64,000 bases of DNA, taken from Daphnia pulex (lineage: Eukaryota > Arthropoda > Branchiopoda > Diplostraca > Daphniidae). Shown here piece after piece: positions 1-12,774 of the stretch; position 1 is the stretch's first letter; each line of letters begins with the position of its first letter. The DNA lies in assembly GCF_021134715.1 (NCBI RefSeq), contig NC_060019.1, positions 11,732,001 to 11,796,000 on the forward strand, written 5' to 3'. The notes below the pieces were generated by a model. The model was not told the DNA's origin. It was given only the letters and a program-made list of their open reading frames with translations, and made no database searches. The translations under genes and the position numbers were made by a program.

Positions 1-69
1 AAATCTTCATTTTTTTTCTTCTTCTTTCTTTCTTTCTCAGTGTATAACATCATTCTTTCGAAGAGGGAA

Positions 70-165
70 TCAGCGTGCGTATTTGTTCAAATCCCACACG
101 TTGTGGATCCAGTGCCTCCGCCAGCGCTCGCCAAAGTGCTCCTCCATCTCACGCAAGACAGAAAT
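70..165 (-). CDS. Candidate terminal coding exon, unknown protein
   Basis: Reading leftward from an AG at 167-166, a frame stays open to a TGA at 70-72 and encodes a segment containing EEHFGERWRRHWIHNVWDL and ending LNKYAR. The composition (several Trp, His and Arg, no low complexity) is protein-like, unlike the CT-rich surroundings. No polypyrimidine tract precedes the acceptor, and the plus strand is also fairly open here. It could be the last exon of a minus-strand gene whose other exons are the candidates at 778-894 and 1,326-1,613. I do not recognise the family. Confidence 0.28.
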   Translation of the reverse strand: MSVLREMEEHFGERWRRHWIHNVWDLNKYAR

Positions 166-777
166 CTAAGCTTTCATGTTTCTTTTGGGCGTGTAGTACT
201 ACGTATATAAGATCGATATTATTTATTCTTTTTTCTTGGTATATCGACCGTATATGTATAAAGATCTAAACAGAAGAAAGATTTCACTTCCACCTATCAG
301 TATGGATGTATATATGCCTGTCGGTCTGTCAGGTTGTCTGATTTGATTCGTGTGTAGCTTTATATGGTCCTTCAAGGAACCTGCTTTTTTCTGAAATCAA
401 ATCCGATTGGCTGCTGACTTTTTGGGCCTGTATATAGGCTGGTGGTAGCTTTTGGGTTCAACAGAATCAAAACTTGTGGTTTCTGATGCTACCAAATAAA
501 AAAATCATCTTTAGATCTGTCGAAAACGAGCCTGATGTTGCACTCTGTCAGGCATATAGAAAATGTCGCAGTTCTATGAAAAAAACACGGACAAAAAGCG
601 CCGGCGAGAGCCAGGGATGCGTTATGATCATTCCAACATGAAATTGACGATATTATCGAAACGCAGGATGCAGATGAACGGAAAAAGGACGGATTTTCTC
701 TATATATATGGGCGGCGGCGTAGTATCTTATTGCCATTTTCTTTCCGTCCACGTCAGAATTGCCTGCCAGATATAGA

Positions 778-894
778 CTAGCTATATAATGACTTGCACG
801 AAATCCCACTGCTGAAGCTCAGGATGAAATACTGGAAATCCGATTCCAACAACACACACCCGCCCAGGTTGTTGCCTTTTCTCGACAAGCGCTC
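778..894 (-). CDS. Candidate exon, unknown protein
   Basis: A good 3' splice site (TTG-rich tract followed by ATATCAG) ends at 895. Two different frames stay open through the segment. One contains GNNLGGCVLLESDFQYFIL and ends with TAG at 778-780; another contains VCVVGIGFPVFHPELQQWDF. With two open frames the coding frame cannot be decided, and the segment could be an untranslated exon. The call rests on the splice site and on neighbouring candidate exons of the same strand. Confidence 0.18.
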   Translation of the reverse strand, partial: ERLSRKGNNLGGCVLLESDFQYFILSFSSGISCKSLYS

Positions 895-1325
895 CTGATA
901 TAACAACAACAACAACAACAAAAAAAATGGCTATCGATTTCGCATGTAAACTATAACGTCTTCGCTGCCGACAACATAATATTGCACAAACAAAATAAAG
1001 GTGCATATACCATAAAAGGCCGAATGCAAGAATCTATTTTTCATTTTCATCAGGTTTTTCTTTTTTTAAAGAGGATAAAAGAATCAGATGGAAATATTAT
1101 AATGATTACGTCGTCGTCGTGTGTATCGTAGTCCCTTTCAGACACGCCATGTAACCATGATGAATTCTCTACTGTGTAGATGCTGATGTTCAGTTGCACA
1201 ATCCGATCCGCTACGCCAGTCTCTTTTCCCTGGTCCCATTTTAAATATTACATTTTTTTTGTATTCTTTGAATTTCTTTGAAATCTGAGCATTTCTTTTT
1301 GCTTGTTGTTGTTGGTTGTGTAAAC

Positions 1326-1613
1326 CGGGTTATACAGTATGCGGATACTTTGCATATCCGGTCGTTTGCGCTGGCTATAGATGAGTTCAAAAGGTTTCCC
1401 AATGGGCACCGCCGAAATTGCCAAGTGAAGCTCAAGTCGTTGAACTCGTGGTAATAACTCACTAACTTTGACGTTGAGTATCAGCTCCTTACACTGGTTG
1501 TTTTGTTTCGACGCCTTGCCCAATACACACTTGACCTTCACCTTCTTCGACGAGTATCGTTTGGACTCCTCTGATGCTGGACTGCTGGCTCCGCCGGACG
1601 CGAAATGGGTAAC
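1326..1613 (-). CDS. Candidate internal exon, unknown protein
   Basis: This is a 96-codon open stretch on the minus strand, entered at an AG (1,615-1,614) and left at a weak GTTTAC donor after 1,326. The peptide includes KVKCVLGKASKQNNQCKEL and LHLAISAVPIGKPFELIYSQ, mixed hydrophobic and charged sequence that looks like a beta-rich domain rather than translated junk. The acceptor lacks a clear pyrimidine tract and the frame stays open upstream to a TAG that overlaps the AG. It may belong with the candidates at 70-165 and 778-894. No family recognised. Confidence 0.3.
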
Positions 1614-4600
1614 CTAATCGCCAGCCGAGTACCCGCCAGCATCCCAGCAGACGATCGCTATTATCAGACTGAGCTCAGTGTGGCCAAATGGAATGCTGCT
1701 GTCTGCGCTAATATATAGCTACTTTTTTTTTCGTCGAGTCATCTCAATCTCCCAAGTCCAATCCGCGTTACACCTTGCTTCTTGTTCTTTTCCATCCATA
1801 TCGTCCTCGCATCGCGACTGATGTAAACATCTCTACCAGCTGGCCCGAGCTGGCCTGTTGTGAGATGCTCAAGTCCATCTATCCTTTTGACTCGAGCGTC
1901 CAATGATTTACCCATGCAGCTCCGACAATGACGACGACGACTATACACGGCGAAGACATTAATAAGACGCGGCGGCGGCTAGTGCCAAGAGTTGCGATGC
2001 CAAAAAAGGCCAGCGCTGCTTTGTTAGGCGTTGCTCTTTAGTGTGAGGGCTGCGGCTGCCCTCCCATTTCTTGTTACTTTCCACTGAATTTATTTTTCGG
2101 TTTGAAATTTCCGCAACGGCGGAAAAAAAAACAAAATGGATGGTTGCTACCGCGCCTCTCGCGCGATTTACACAAGAAAATGGTAGCGCGCCCATTTTCA
2201 AAAAATTGCCAAACGCAACACAAAAGATTACAAAAAAGAGTTGCATAGAGAATATACGGGTATATTGTGTATAAACATGTAGATTGTCTTATTTTGAATA
2301 ATACGAATGTAGTAGATCCGAACAGGAACGGACTCTCGGTTAGCATTTCGGTCTATGTAATATTTGTTTTTATTTTCTTAGTTTAGAAAAGGTTTCATTA
2401 TTTCTGGTTATATATATAAACATAGTATATGTTATGTTGTCAAGCAACAACTTGGAAGGGCCCCGAAAAGAAAAGAATTGTCGAACCCCTCTCTCTTCGT
2501 GTGCTCCTTGCTGCCAACGAATGCCAGCAGTCAGCAGGCATTATTATACATCTAGCGTGAAGCTTGTATTTTTTTTTCTGATCGCCTGACGTCAACCCTC
2601 CTCTTTTCTTTTTTCTCTCCAGCGATTCCAATCTTGTGCATTCTTGCATATTATACGTGTGTGTATATAGGTTTAGTCGAAAATGGGGTTGTAGGTATAA
2701 TAATATAGGCCAGGAGAGTTTCGAATTCTTTTATGTAGATTATTATTATTATTTTATTTTCTGCCTTTTGTGACCGGCAGCAACAACCACTTGAACCTAT
2801 AGGAACAGAGTGGACCCGTACCCGTACCGTATGTAGCAGGGCCTATTCTCAGGCGTGCCCTTAATGGTGCGCGCACCGGAGTCAATCGATATTATATTTA
2901 TAGCTAGCAGAAATAGATGAAGACCTCTCTACTCTTTCTCTCTCTTTTCTCTCGGGTTGGCCCATTATTTCTTTTTTTTCTTTTCTTTTATTTTTGGGGT
3001 TGCCATTGTTGCCTTATTACCAACATCGAGGCTTTGGTTGCTTTCAAGGGCGCGTCTAGTTTCGTTCGATAATACACTTTCTTTATATTATAAGAAACGC
3101 TGGAGAAGAAACGAACGCGGGCGGGGTGGAGAGAGAGCGACACGACATCGGAGCTAGTGGACCACGGCCAAAGCAATCCGGTCAGCTAAAGATATATATA
3201 CGTAATTCCCATTATATGATCGACGGTATATAAGGCCGACCATACGGTCGCCATAGAAGCCCAGCCCATTGTAGAATAGAGACACATGCAGCTTTTCCGT
3301 CCCGATTCTTTTTTGATATAGGCTGCTGCTGCATATGAAGGGTTTCGCTCAGCTATAGCACTATAGCAGAAAGAGAGAGAGAGTCCGTCCTGTGTCTCGT
3401 CATCCCAAGCTTATTTACCCCAGACTGGCTGAATTCATTAAGCAGCCGTGCTGCTGCTGTGTGGATGTGCGTGATTCGACTTGGAAACGTTGGCACATGT
3501 GAGCGACGTTCAACGGTTATCAGCAGACCAGCGACCGAGTCGTCGCTAGACACATTTTATTTTTCTATAGTTGTATTCTTTTTCTCTGTGTGTGTATGTA
3601 CAATTTCCGTCGTTCCTGCTGCTGCTGAGTTGACAGGATAACCCCCGCGAATGCAGCAAACTGCTGGCGCTGTTACAGCTCGTTTCAATGATCAAAAACA
3701 GACCCAAAAAACCTGAATAACAGCCACCGAAATTTCAAACTGTGTTTGGACTCGGCTCAACCCTTTCGCTCTTCGTTTACAGACAATAGGTGAAATAAAA
3801 AGGCGTTACCCATGATATAAGCAACCCGCTTTTTTTGTGAATTCAAAATGGGGCCCTTATGTTTGTTTTTCGTTTAAAAAAATAAACATATGGACATTGA
3901 ATAGAAGCTAACTGCTGCGCAATAAATTTCCAATTGTTGTGTGATGTGAGTTGACTGCCAATAAATGGCTGCTTATTAAGTTATATTAGACGCAAAACAA
4001 CTACGAATTTGAGTGCAATAGAATATCTGAAGAATTGAGTCATGTGTTTAGGAGAGAGTATAGGTAGACGGTATGAGGACTTGTAACTACATCACGTGAC
4101 CTGTTGATTTACGGGGCCGGTGCTGGTGAAGCCGGCGAAAACTGCTGCTCCCACGGACAAGCGCATCTGCGGCGTCTATTTTTATATAGGCTACTATATA
4201 CCGCATAGCCTATCAAATTCAATCGTCGTCTTCGTGTATGACCGGATGTGCGTCTTTTGCTTTTGGGGCTGTCGTCTCGACGACGCTATACTAGTACTGT
4301 CAGTCTGTCCCAATCAACTTGAGCAAGTCCAATTCAGAACTAATCAAAGACGTCAGTCGCCATCAAAACGCCAGAGCGCGTAACGACTCTGCGAGAACTT
4401 GATTCAGTTGACTAGTTCAAATTGAGTCGCTCGACAATCATCAAAAGATCTTTCGTTAAAAAGAAGAAGAAAAATAGCGCAATCCAGTTTGAGCTAAACA
4501 AGTCAGTCTCGCGACAAATTTTTTGATTCTATTCATTATTGTCAAATGCGTCACTATATACTATAGAGTTTGAATATTTCTATCTCAAGTCTAAATAAAG

Positions 4601-7600
4601 TAAATTAAACTTTTTGTTTACAGCAGGTCGGATACATAAAATATACCAGGCCCCAAGTCAGTTTTCACAAAGAAACTCCAGTCGTAGTACTATATAGATT
4701 CTTACAAACAAGCTCGAATGACTTATTAGCCGTTTGTTTTGTCTGACATTGAATACGAGAGCTGATTGGATGGTAGGGATCGTGACTGGTCGTTACTGCA
4801 GCGCAGCATCGAATTTAGATTTAAAATATTTCTGTTTTTTGTGTTAAGCTTGGACGCTATATTAGGACTGGAATATAATAACGGATATTCAGCTTACCAA
4901 ATCCAACGAAATGAAATAGGCCGTTGGGATGTGGGTCACAAGGTCGAAGGGCTGACCGCCGAGTTTAGTTGCTTATAGATGTTAATATAGCAGCAGCAAC
5001 AGTCCAGGATTCTTAGGCCTATAGACTTGAGATTTGTTTCTCAACCCTTCACTTGATTGGATTGTCAGTTGGCGCGATTAGCCGAAGATGAAACACACGT
5101 AATTAATGATGCGGCGCAAATAACTCTCACGAATCAAAATCAAAGACAGTTAATGCTATCTCGTCTTTGCGTTGTGTCGAGATGGGATTCTGCTGGACGA
5201 CAAATCACTTTTTCTTTTTTTTCTTCTTCTATTTCCACTGGGTAAATACACCAAATATATGTGTATACGAGAAAAGATCTCTTCAGAGCTGCAATGTTGC
5301 TTAGCTGAGGCTATTTCCTTGTCCCGCTCTTCTCGGCGGATGAGTGCGCACTGCGCTCAGTTCTGTGCTGCGGCCGACTCAGTTCGCTACTACCGTCGGA
5401 TCCCTTCTGCCCGTCTCTCTTTCAGTTTACACCCTGCCCCCCTACCCACCCGTCTCTCTCTCTTGGATATATCCAGATGTGTGTGTGTGTGTTGTGCGTG
5501 CTGCTGCTGCTAGCCAAGCACATCCCATCGCTTCGTCTCCTCCTTTCGGCTATTTTTCTCTCTATCTTTCCATCTCTCTTTCTCCACCCTCACCCATCGT
5601 CCACCAAACCTTTCTTTTATTTTTTTTTATTTTTTCGAATGTAGAACTCACGCATACCACATCGAGTCCCGCTTCGTTTTACATTTTTATCTCGCTTAGA
5701 CTTTTTGTTGTTGTTGCTGCTTTTATATGCGTGTGTCTGCGTGTATCGACTGCCCGCTCTGGGGTCTGTGTCGGAATTAGAGTCGCGGGCTGGGGGTCAG
5801 ACAGACAGCAGAATCCACGCTGCTTTTTTTTCCAACAGAGAATAAAACTATCCAAATTGTTGAGCTCCGTCCTTGTGCACAGCGCTATATACTGTGCTGA
5901 CCTTACGACGTGATGTTGTCCTTATATCGCCGCCTATATATCCGTGACCCATTGTTTTTCACACGGAACATTTTTCTTTTCTCTTTTTTCATTGGAGTTT
6001 CTATGAATAGCCGCGTAGATGGCCAAGCGACGATATGGAATGAGTCGCACGAAGGCTATCACACAAATAGAAGAAGAAGAAGAAGAAGTGTATATACCCA
6101 TATAATAGCTTATAGCGCGCACAATTGATGATGGCTGGATCAATCAATCTCTTTTGATCACCGGCATAATAAGAGAACTCGGCATCTCAAGGAGGGGCGA
6201 GTCATTATATATCCGATTGATATTCTTGTCTCGCTCAGCAGCATAGGATTGCTGCGTGAATTGTAATCACGCATCACTAGGTATAATCACCAACCTTGAA
6301 GAACAAAGCGAAAGTGCATAAAACAAAAAAATAGCGGAGAGCAGCCTATTATAATAAGATAGACTGGCTATAAGACAACAGACTAACTCGTCAGAATTAG
6401 GGAAATCTCCATAAGCCAACAAATGGGAAAATGTTTACATCAGTTGCATGATGGTGCTGCTGTCGAAATGTTGTGTGTATACTGGTGTTGTAGTAACCAT
6501 AACAAAGTATAGTAATCTGTTACAAGGATACATTCGTCTTTTTATATATTTTCGCGTTCGCGTCATATCTCGCTTTAAACAACATTGGCCACAGTGCTGT
6601 TCTTCATTCCGGGCGATTCCGCGCGTCTATTATCTTGTTCCCGACGCGCTCCACGGTCTCGCACAAGCGCGTGCTGTTTATTTATTGCGATTGTATAGTG
6701 GCCCTTCGAGAACTCGAATTCAAGACCCTGTAGTACAAACACAGCCGCCACAGTTGTTTCCTTTCAACAATCCTTGATTGTCTATACATTCAGTATAGAT
6801 GACCATTATCGATCCAAAGTGGACCTCGACGCCACGTCCAGGAATGTGCCGTCATCGTAGCATAGTATACATTCGGAAATGTGGTTTCAAGGAGATGGCT
6901 GTTATGACTTATTGTCACCTTGAGGAGCGGCAGAAATAGAATGGGAGTTGATACGGTATTCAAGGACTGATGCCAGTCAGTTTCGCACACAAAGAAGCTA
7001 ATACATGTTCATTCAGAGCGGTTATTCAGAGTCGATGTGTCTCTCAGCAGAACAAAGTAGTATTGAATACCGACCAAGGGCTTTTGGGACTGAATCTGGA
7101 TACAAATGTCAAGCACCTCCCTACGTGTGTAGAGATGTAAGGAGATGGAGATCGCACGCAAATTGTTTTTGAAAATTGCTAGACATTTCTCTGTATATAA
7201 GCTCTGCTGATTGTACGATTGGCCAATTCTTTTTCGTATGTTGTAAGTGCTGCACCCAGTGACCCAGGTTCAGGTCAACAAAAAACTTATTGATTTATTG
7301 GCCGAGTACACTATACTGCAAGTTGTTTTGAAAAGGGCATATAACTACCGGTATATACCTCTTTGATGACTTTCATCTCCCAATAAAAATACAACTAAGT
7401 ACACCCGTGGAAGAAAATGTATAGTGCAAATTCATGTTCAATCAACTATACGTATACTGTAGTACGTACGGCATTTAATGGGGGAACGATAAAAACCTTT
7501 TTGATTAGTCACCAGAAGCCCACGCCGAATGAAGAGCTCATCATTTAATCCAAAGATATTGTATAAGTGAAACGAGCTTTTATGTGGGTTGTTAGTGTAC

Positions 7601-8039
7601 TGTACTACACTTTGCGTTTATCTGGACAGTCAATTCTTCTCATACTATTTTATCAACCCGCATTTACTGCATTATTATCAAAATATAAATCAATCTATTA
7701 AAGCAATATCGTGGATGGCGCTATCAATAATAAATTTGTCGGCACTATCCTGCGCACAGTAGATTGAACAACTTGATTAATATTCATTCGAGTGAGCAAA
7801 CAGGGCGATTGAAAATGGTTTCAAATGGGCGGGTGGCATGGGAAGTTGAACTACATCATTGATAACCTTATATATTTTTTTATTTGTCGCACGAATACAC
7901 ATCACACAAATCACAAAATATAGTAGCTAGTCTTCTAAACTATTCTAAACAAAATTTTGAAATTGTTACGTAACTTTTTTTCCTCGTATAGGAACAGCCC
8001 AAAAATTCAATTGATGCATAATTTTTATTCAGAATATCA
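1614..8039. other. Long non-coding stretch without a recognisable gene
   Basis: The stretch holds CT/TC-rich tracts, short A and T runs, GA and CA microsatellites and many TATATA-like strings. Open frames of 60-190 codons on both strands are low-complexity (Ser, Leu, Phe or Arg rich, from the pyrimidine tracts at 5,200-5,750) or lack splice sites and family resemblance. An AGA repeat lies at about 6,070-6,087. It could be introns and leader sequence of the putative minus-strand gene at the left edge, plus intergenic DNA. Confidence 0.5.
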
Positions 8040-8433
8040 TTAAGATTTCTTGTATTGGTGAATAGATGCCATCAGAGAAAAAAGATGACATGGAAAATTA
8101 CTTTTCAGATTTCTTTGCATGTTGATGAGGCTGCCAACAAGTCTATTCCGTTCTTTGTTGTCTTCAACCGGCTCTGTATGACTGATGGACGGTTGTTGAG
8201 CAGATAAGTTGTTGCCGCTTTTGGGCGTGTCTTTGATGTGCAATGGTCCAGCAAGCGAGCTCGAGCGAGCGGTCCATGCCCCTCATGACAAAGTGGACCA
8301 CCGTCAACTCTAAAAGATTGTGCTCCATTCATAAATTAGACATGGCGCGGTCGTTTCACAAGAACGTTTTCCAGGTGCCTTGCACTTTTCATGTTTTGTT
8401 GTTGGCGTCATCAGCCAACTTGTGCTGAATCCG
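8040..8433 (-). other. GC-richer island with overlapping open frames
   Basis: All three minus-strand frames are open over much of this segment. One contains MRGMDRSLELACWTIAHQRH, a second HEGHGPLARARLLDHCTSKT, and a third SISHTEPVEDNKERNRLVGS, running to a TAA at the left end. A plus-strand frame is open as well. Base composition is less skewed than in the flanks. It may be an exon of an unrecognised gene, a decayed gene or a structured non-coding transcript; the sequence alone does not decide. Confidence 0.2.
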
Positions 8434-9624
8434 CACGTTCAGTCACTCACGTCCAGAATCGTTAAGTAGGGGACTCCCCGAACTAGAAAAGGAAATCCGA
8501 AGAAATATGTATAATAAAACATATCAATTAATTCAGAAAAATGAAATTCAAAGTTTATGGAACTGAAAACACCGTCGGACAATCCCGGGTAATCCTCTAC
8601 AATAAGTTTGAGTTTTGCTGAGCTTTAACATCAAACAAGATCTCGATAAAATGTAGTATAATCATAGGCAAGGCGACGATTTACACATCACACTTGAAAC
8701 AGATAGGAGAATATCGTATATTAAAAGAAGACCCCCAAAAGCAACAACCGACATTGGCATCGTTGATTGCTATAAGAAGGACAGGGTAAACGGTATAGTA
8801 AGTTCGAAGGTGGAAATCCATCTAAAAGAAGAAATTACGAAACGAATAAAGAAAAGGCTGCATGCGTAAAGGCGTAGCGGAAATGAGGGCTATAGATGTA
8901 GTTTCCAATCGCACGCGCATCCTTTCTTGAATTAGAGGAGCGCTCACGGGACCAATTCTTCGTGAATGACCTTAATGGTTAATGCCATTAATTCGTTATT
9001 GCAAATGTGTTTTCACATTTGAATGTGCACACCATCTAGCGTTGGCGGACGTAAACGTGACTGACGAAAGCCTTCGCACAAAGCTGACATCGGTAACATC
9101 TAACATCCCCTTGTCGAAGGAAAATTGCAATACCCCTTTTTCTTTCATCTTAAAATAAGTGTTTGGAATTTTGGATTAATAAAATGGGTGTTCTAGTTCA
9201 TGAACTTTATTTCTAGAAGTACATGTAATCTATACTCAAAATTATTTGAGCAAACGTATTCAAAATTTCAAATGGCCTTTAAAAAAAAAAAGAAAAAAAC
9301 TGGTCGCAACGCTGTTCAATACTAAATAAACAAAACAAGTTTTTATTTTTCATTTATCTGTTTTAGAATGTGACCTGCAGCTAATCGAAGTTTCTGTGCT
9401 GGGACTATTGAAAACTGAATATCAACATATATTTGTTTTTGTTTTTCTTATTTAGCTGTTGTTTTTATTTTCCTATCTGTTCAGCCCGCTGCTTCAAGTC
9501 ATAATCTAGAATGTTTCGATGATAGTAATCTTTAGATAAAAGATCATCACCCCATTGATATTGGTCGCTCTCGATATTAAAGTTTTGGCTATTAAATCTC
9601 GTTGGCTCAGACTTCGTTTTCAAA
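8434..9624. other. Intergenic flank upstream of TMEM135
   Basis: No exon-like stretch or RNA gene was seen. The part just before 9,625 is AT-rich and should contain the TMEM135 leader and promoter, but I see no clear TATA box or initiator that fixes the start. Confidence 0.4.
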
Positions 9625-11842
9625 ATGGTTGCATTCAGCAAGCATTATTTACCATTTTCTTGCTATGAGGTGGGACACACTTGGACTCCCTTTTGTCCAA
9701 GTGCTTCATCTGGTGTAGGTTTGTCATGTTTTGAGGAGGGACTCAAAATCTACTCATCAGTTTACTTGGTATGTATCTATTGTTTAAAATATTCCACACT
9801 AATAATAAATCTGGTTTCCTGTTCACAGTTATCAGCCCTGTTAAGTGGGAAGTTACCTAATATTGCTCAGTGTAAAAGAATCTTTTCGAGCATAGTACAG
9901 TCATCGTTTTTCCTTGCTTGTAATGGATTTTGTTTCATTAGTGCCTTTTGTATCTGCAGGTAACTTTTAGTTTATAACTTTGTAATAACTTATCTAATTA
10001 TTGTAATGATGCACAGGAAAATTTTTGGTCGGTTTGGAGTATTAAGCAGTGGCTTTTTTCCTTCATTCATAGCAAATCTAATAGCAATATTAGTTGAAAG
10101 ACCTACAAGAAGGCCTGCATTAGCAATTTATGTCACCAATGTGGTTTGTTCCAAAGATTAAATTTTAACAGAAAAATTCGTGTGCTTCAAATTTGTATGG
10201 CTTTTTGTAGGCTTCTGAAACAATCTATAACCAGCTTGTAGCCAGAAGATTCTTAACACCAATTCCACATGGAGATATTATCATATTTTCTCTTACGCTA
10301 GCAGGCCTGTTCAGGTGGTTCCAGACCACTCAAGATCGCAATAATTTTTTATTCAAACTTCTAAGGTATGACACATTGTCTAAGATAAAAAAAAACGTGT
10401 ACATCTTGTTAACAGAACTGCAGTATTAATCGGAAATAACATTTTTAGGGCTCTAGTTGGGGAAGGGGAAATTAGGTCGCCGTCAAACTTACCCACGGTG
10501 AAAACACCCCTTGGTAAAGGCATTTGGAATAAAAGTCATCCACTCTGTTCTCATACTCAAGGGTGTCTTCAAAATTCTTTTCAAGTGATTTTTCTGCCTA
10601 TTGCAATTTATAGCCAGTTCAAACTTTCCATCAGTTACCTTCAACATTTTCCAACCTTTCGTTTTAATAGTGCTTACAATTGATCATTTAGGTATTATTC
10701 AAACGATTCTTGTGTGGATGGGGTCTTCATGCTTCTGTTTCCGCGATTTTGTCTTTCCCTCTTATTATGAGGAAACCATCGAATCTGTTGCTGCTCCTAA
10801 AGGGAATGAAACATGTGCGCTTCGGTGCTTTCATTGCGTCATTGGCTACAATATATCAAGTGAGTATTTTCATCTACCAACTATTAAAAAGTTTTATTTG
10901 AATGTATATCTATAAATTACATATGAAGCTTCGTTTTCGTTATATAATACAATGGCGGGTGTAAGCTTATTCCGTGAACACATTGCTTAAAAATGAACAA
11001 GAAGGGAGCTTAGTGTTGTTTACAGTTACTATTAGTGTCACACATATAAATGTGGTAGTGCTAAAAAGGGCTGCATGCATAATTAAATTGTCCCATGTTG
11101 CAAATCTATTTATAGTACTTTAGTTCCATTTACATTAGTTATGTACTTTAGTTCTTATACCATTAACTGTATTATTCGGATAAAATTTCTGTTATGCTTT
11201 ATAACAATCGTTCAACATTTGAGCACACAAAATAATACGATTCTTCCTTTACAAGGCTGTTTATTGTGCCCTCCGCTGGCTTCAAGATTCCAACAGAAAA
11301 AGTCACTCTATTTTAGCTGGCCTATTGGCTGGAATAAGTGTAGGATTTTATAGAAATTCAACACTTATCCTTTATCTTGCCTGGAAAACTCTTGAAGTGC
11401 TATATTATGAAGGGATGGAGGCTGGATATTTGATGAAAGTACCAGGATTTGCTTCTTTCTTGTATAGTTTATCTACTTCTATTTTGTTTCATGCAGGTTT
11501 GCACATTTACTAGAAAAATTAATTGACAAAAGATAACACCAATAATGTGTTTAATTTAATTCTTTAGCGGTAATGGAACCTCATAATTTAAAACCTTCAT
11601 ATTGGAAATTTTTGATGAAGATAACTGGAAGCAGGTATTTTTGTTACCCTTTTTAAGAAGGTCATCGTATTTCAACGATTTCTACATTAATTTACAGAAT
11701 TTCACAACTAAATCGAAAATCGCTAGATTGCTTGGGTCTTCAAAGTTCAAAAATGTTGCCAAATTTCAATCCAGAATATGAAAGCAACCATATTAGTGAT
11801 CAGTTCAAACTATGGCTTCAAGGTCACAAAGATGAATATTAA
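9625..11842 (+). CDS. TMEM135: Transmembrane protein 135 (TMEM135) orthologue
   Basis: Nine exons: 9625-9768, 9829-9959, 10017-10143, 10211-10365, 10449-10584, 10692-10859, 11256-11496, 11568-11634 and 11698-11842. All have GT-AG borders and matching phases, giving 437 residues (human about 458). The N-terminus has the family's Cys-rich start (CYEVGHTWTPFC, residues 13-24). Exon 5 has a second Cys motif (HPLCSHTQGC), exon 6 a conserved LMRKPSNLLLLLKG-type stretch and exon 8 EPHNLKPSYWKFL. Several hydrophobic segments fit a multi-pass membrane protein. In vertebrates TMEM135 is linked to peroxisomes, mitochondrial dynamics and lipid handling; the same role here is inferred. The ATG follows CAAA and precedes the conserved Cys motif, supporting this start. 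SYF2 lies convergently downstream, with 94 bp between stop codons. No break is seen. Confidence 0.93.
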
Positions 11843-11936
11843 ATATAATTAGAACATTACAATTCTGTATTTTTAAATGTTTATATTTCAAAAATGTAGT
11901 CGAGATATTAATTTGAACAGCGAACATTTTCAGTTA

Positions 11937-12774
11937 TTAAATGGCTGTACCACGCTCAAGATTTTGCTTAATTTCTGTAGTAAATTCCCCGTAGAAACGA
12001 TCCAATTTCTTATTGAAGCGCATGTTTCTCTCATTAATGTAATCGATTTCCGCGTCATCATCATGACGTCTACGCCGACTGTACTTTTCTCGTTTTTCAA
12101 TTTGCTTGTGTAAGTCTTCAACCATACGATTCATGGCTTCAGGAGAATCTTTATGCAATCCATGAACGATTGTATTTTTTTCAGCATAAAATGCATCGCC
12201 CAGTGTAGCTTTTGCCTTCTCATATTCTTCCATATTTGGTTTAATTTCTTGGACCAACCTAGAATATTGGCGAAATGTTGCCTGTTCAAAATCTGCAAAT
12301 CCTTTATCTGGATTCTTTTTCATGTTTCTTCTTTCTTTGCGTTCAGCTTCATCAGCCCCAACTTCCAGCAACTTTGTGCGTGAAAAGTCTTTGCCAAGTT
12401 TTGCAGCCTCTTCTCGTTGAGCTTCAGTCTGTAAAATCCAATCAGCACGGACTTTTTTAGCTTCCCAGTTTGTAGGTAATTTGCTTCGTTTGTTTTCCTC
12501 CAGAACTTCTTGGTGATTCTTTTGTCGTGCTTCATTCTGTATAAAACAATAATGCCAACAAATTATTTAAATTTGAAATCTTTTTAAACTCACAAACGAT
12601 ACATAGATATAATACTAAGATACATATAAATATTCTTACAAGTTAAATTTCAAATAATGTAAAACTTCATCTTACCCGACGACAATGTAGCTGTCGCAAT
12701 TTTTGCATTCTCTCTGCTTGTTTAGACATTGAAACACTCGCATCGGATTTTGATGTACCTGGTGTGTCAGACAT
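11937..12774 (-). CDS. SYF2: Pre-mRNA-splicing factor SYF2
   Basis: Two exons on the minus strand: 12774-12676 (33 codons, donor GTAAG) and 12536-11937 (acceptor TACAG), joined in phase 0 to give 232 residues (human 243). The product is highly charged. It begins MSDTPGTSKS and carries the SYF2 family core: EEAAKLGKDFSRTKLLEVGA, NPDKGFADFEQATFRQYSRL, AEKNTIVHGLHKDSPEAMNR, then an Arg/Asp-rich linker and a C-terminal DRFYGEFTTEIKQNLERGTA-type tail. SYF2 (p29, GCIP-interacting protein) is a component of the Prp19/NineTeen complex in the active spliceosome in the nucleus. Length, start and splice junctions are normal. It faces TMEM135, so the two 3' UTRs probably overlap. Confidence 0.95.

Noticed and set aside
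5172..5913. Long plus-strand open frames (113 and 189 codons)
   Set aside because: They are translations of CT-rich tracts (Ser, Leu, Phe and Pro runs) with no domain, splice site or signal beyond simple sequence.
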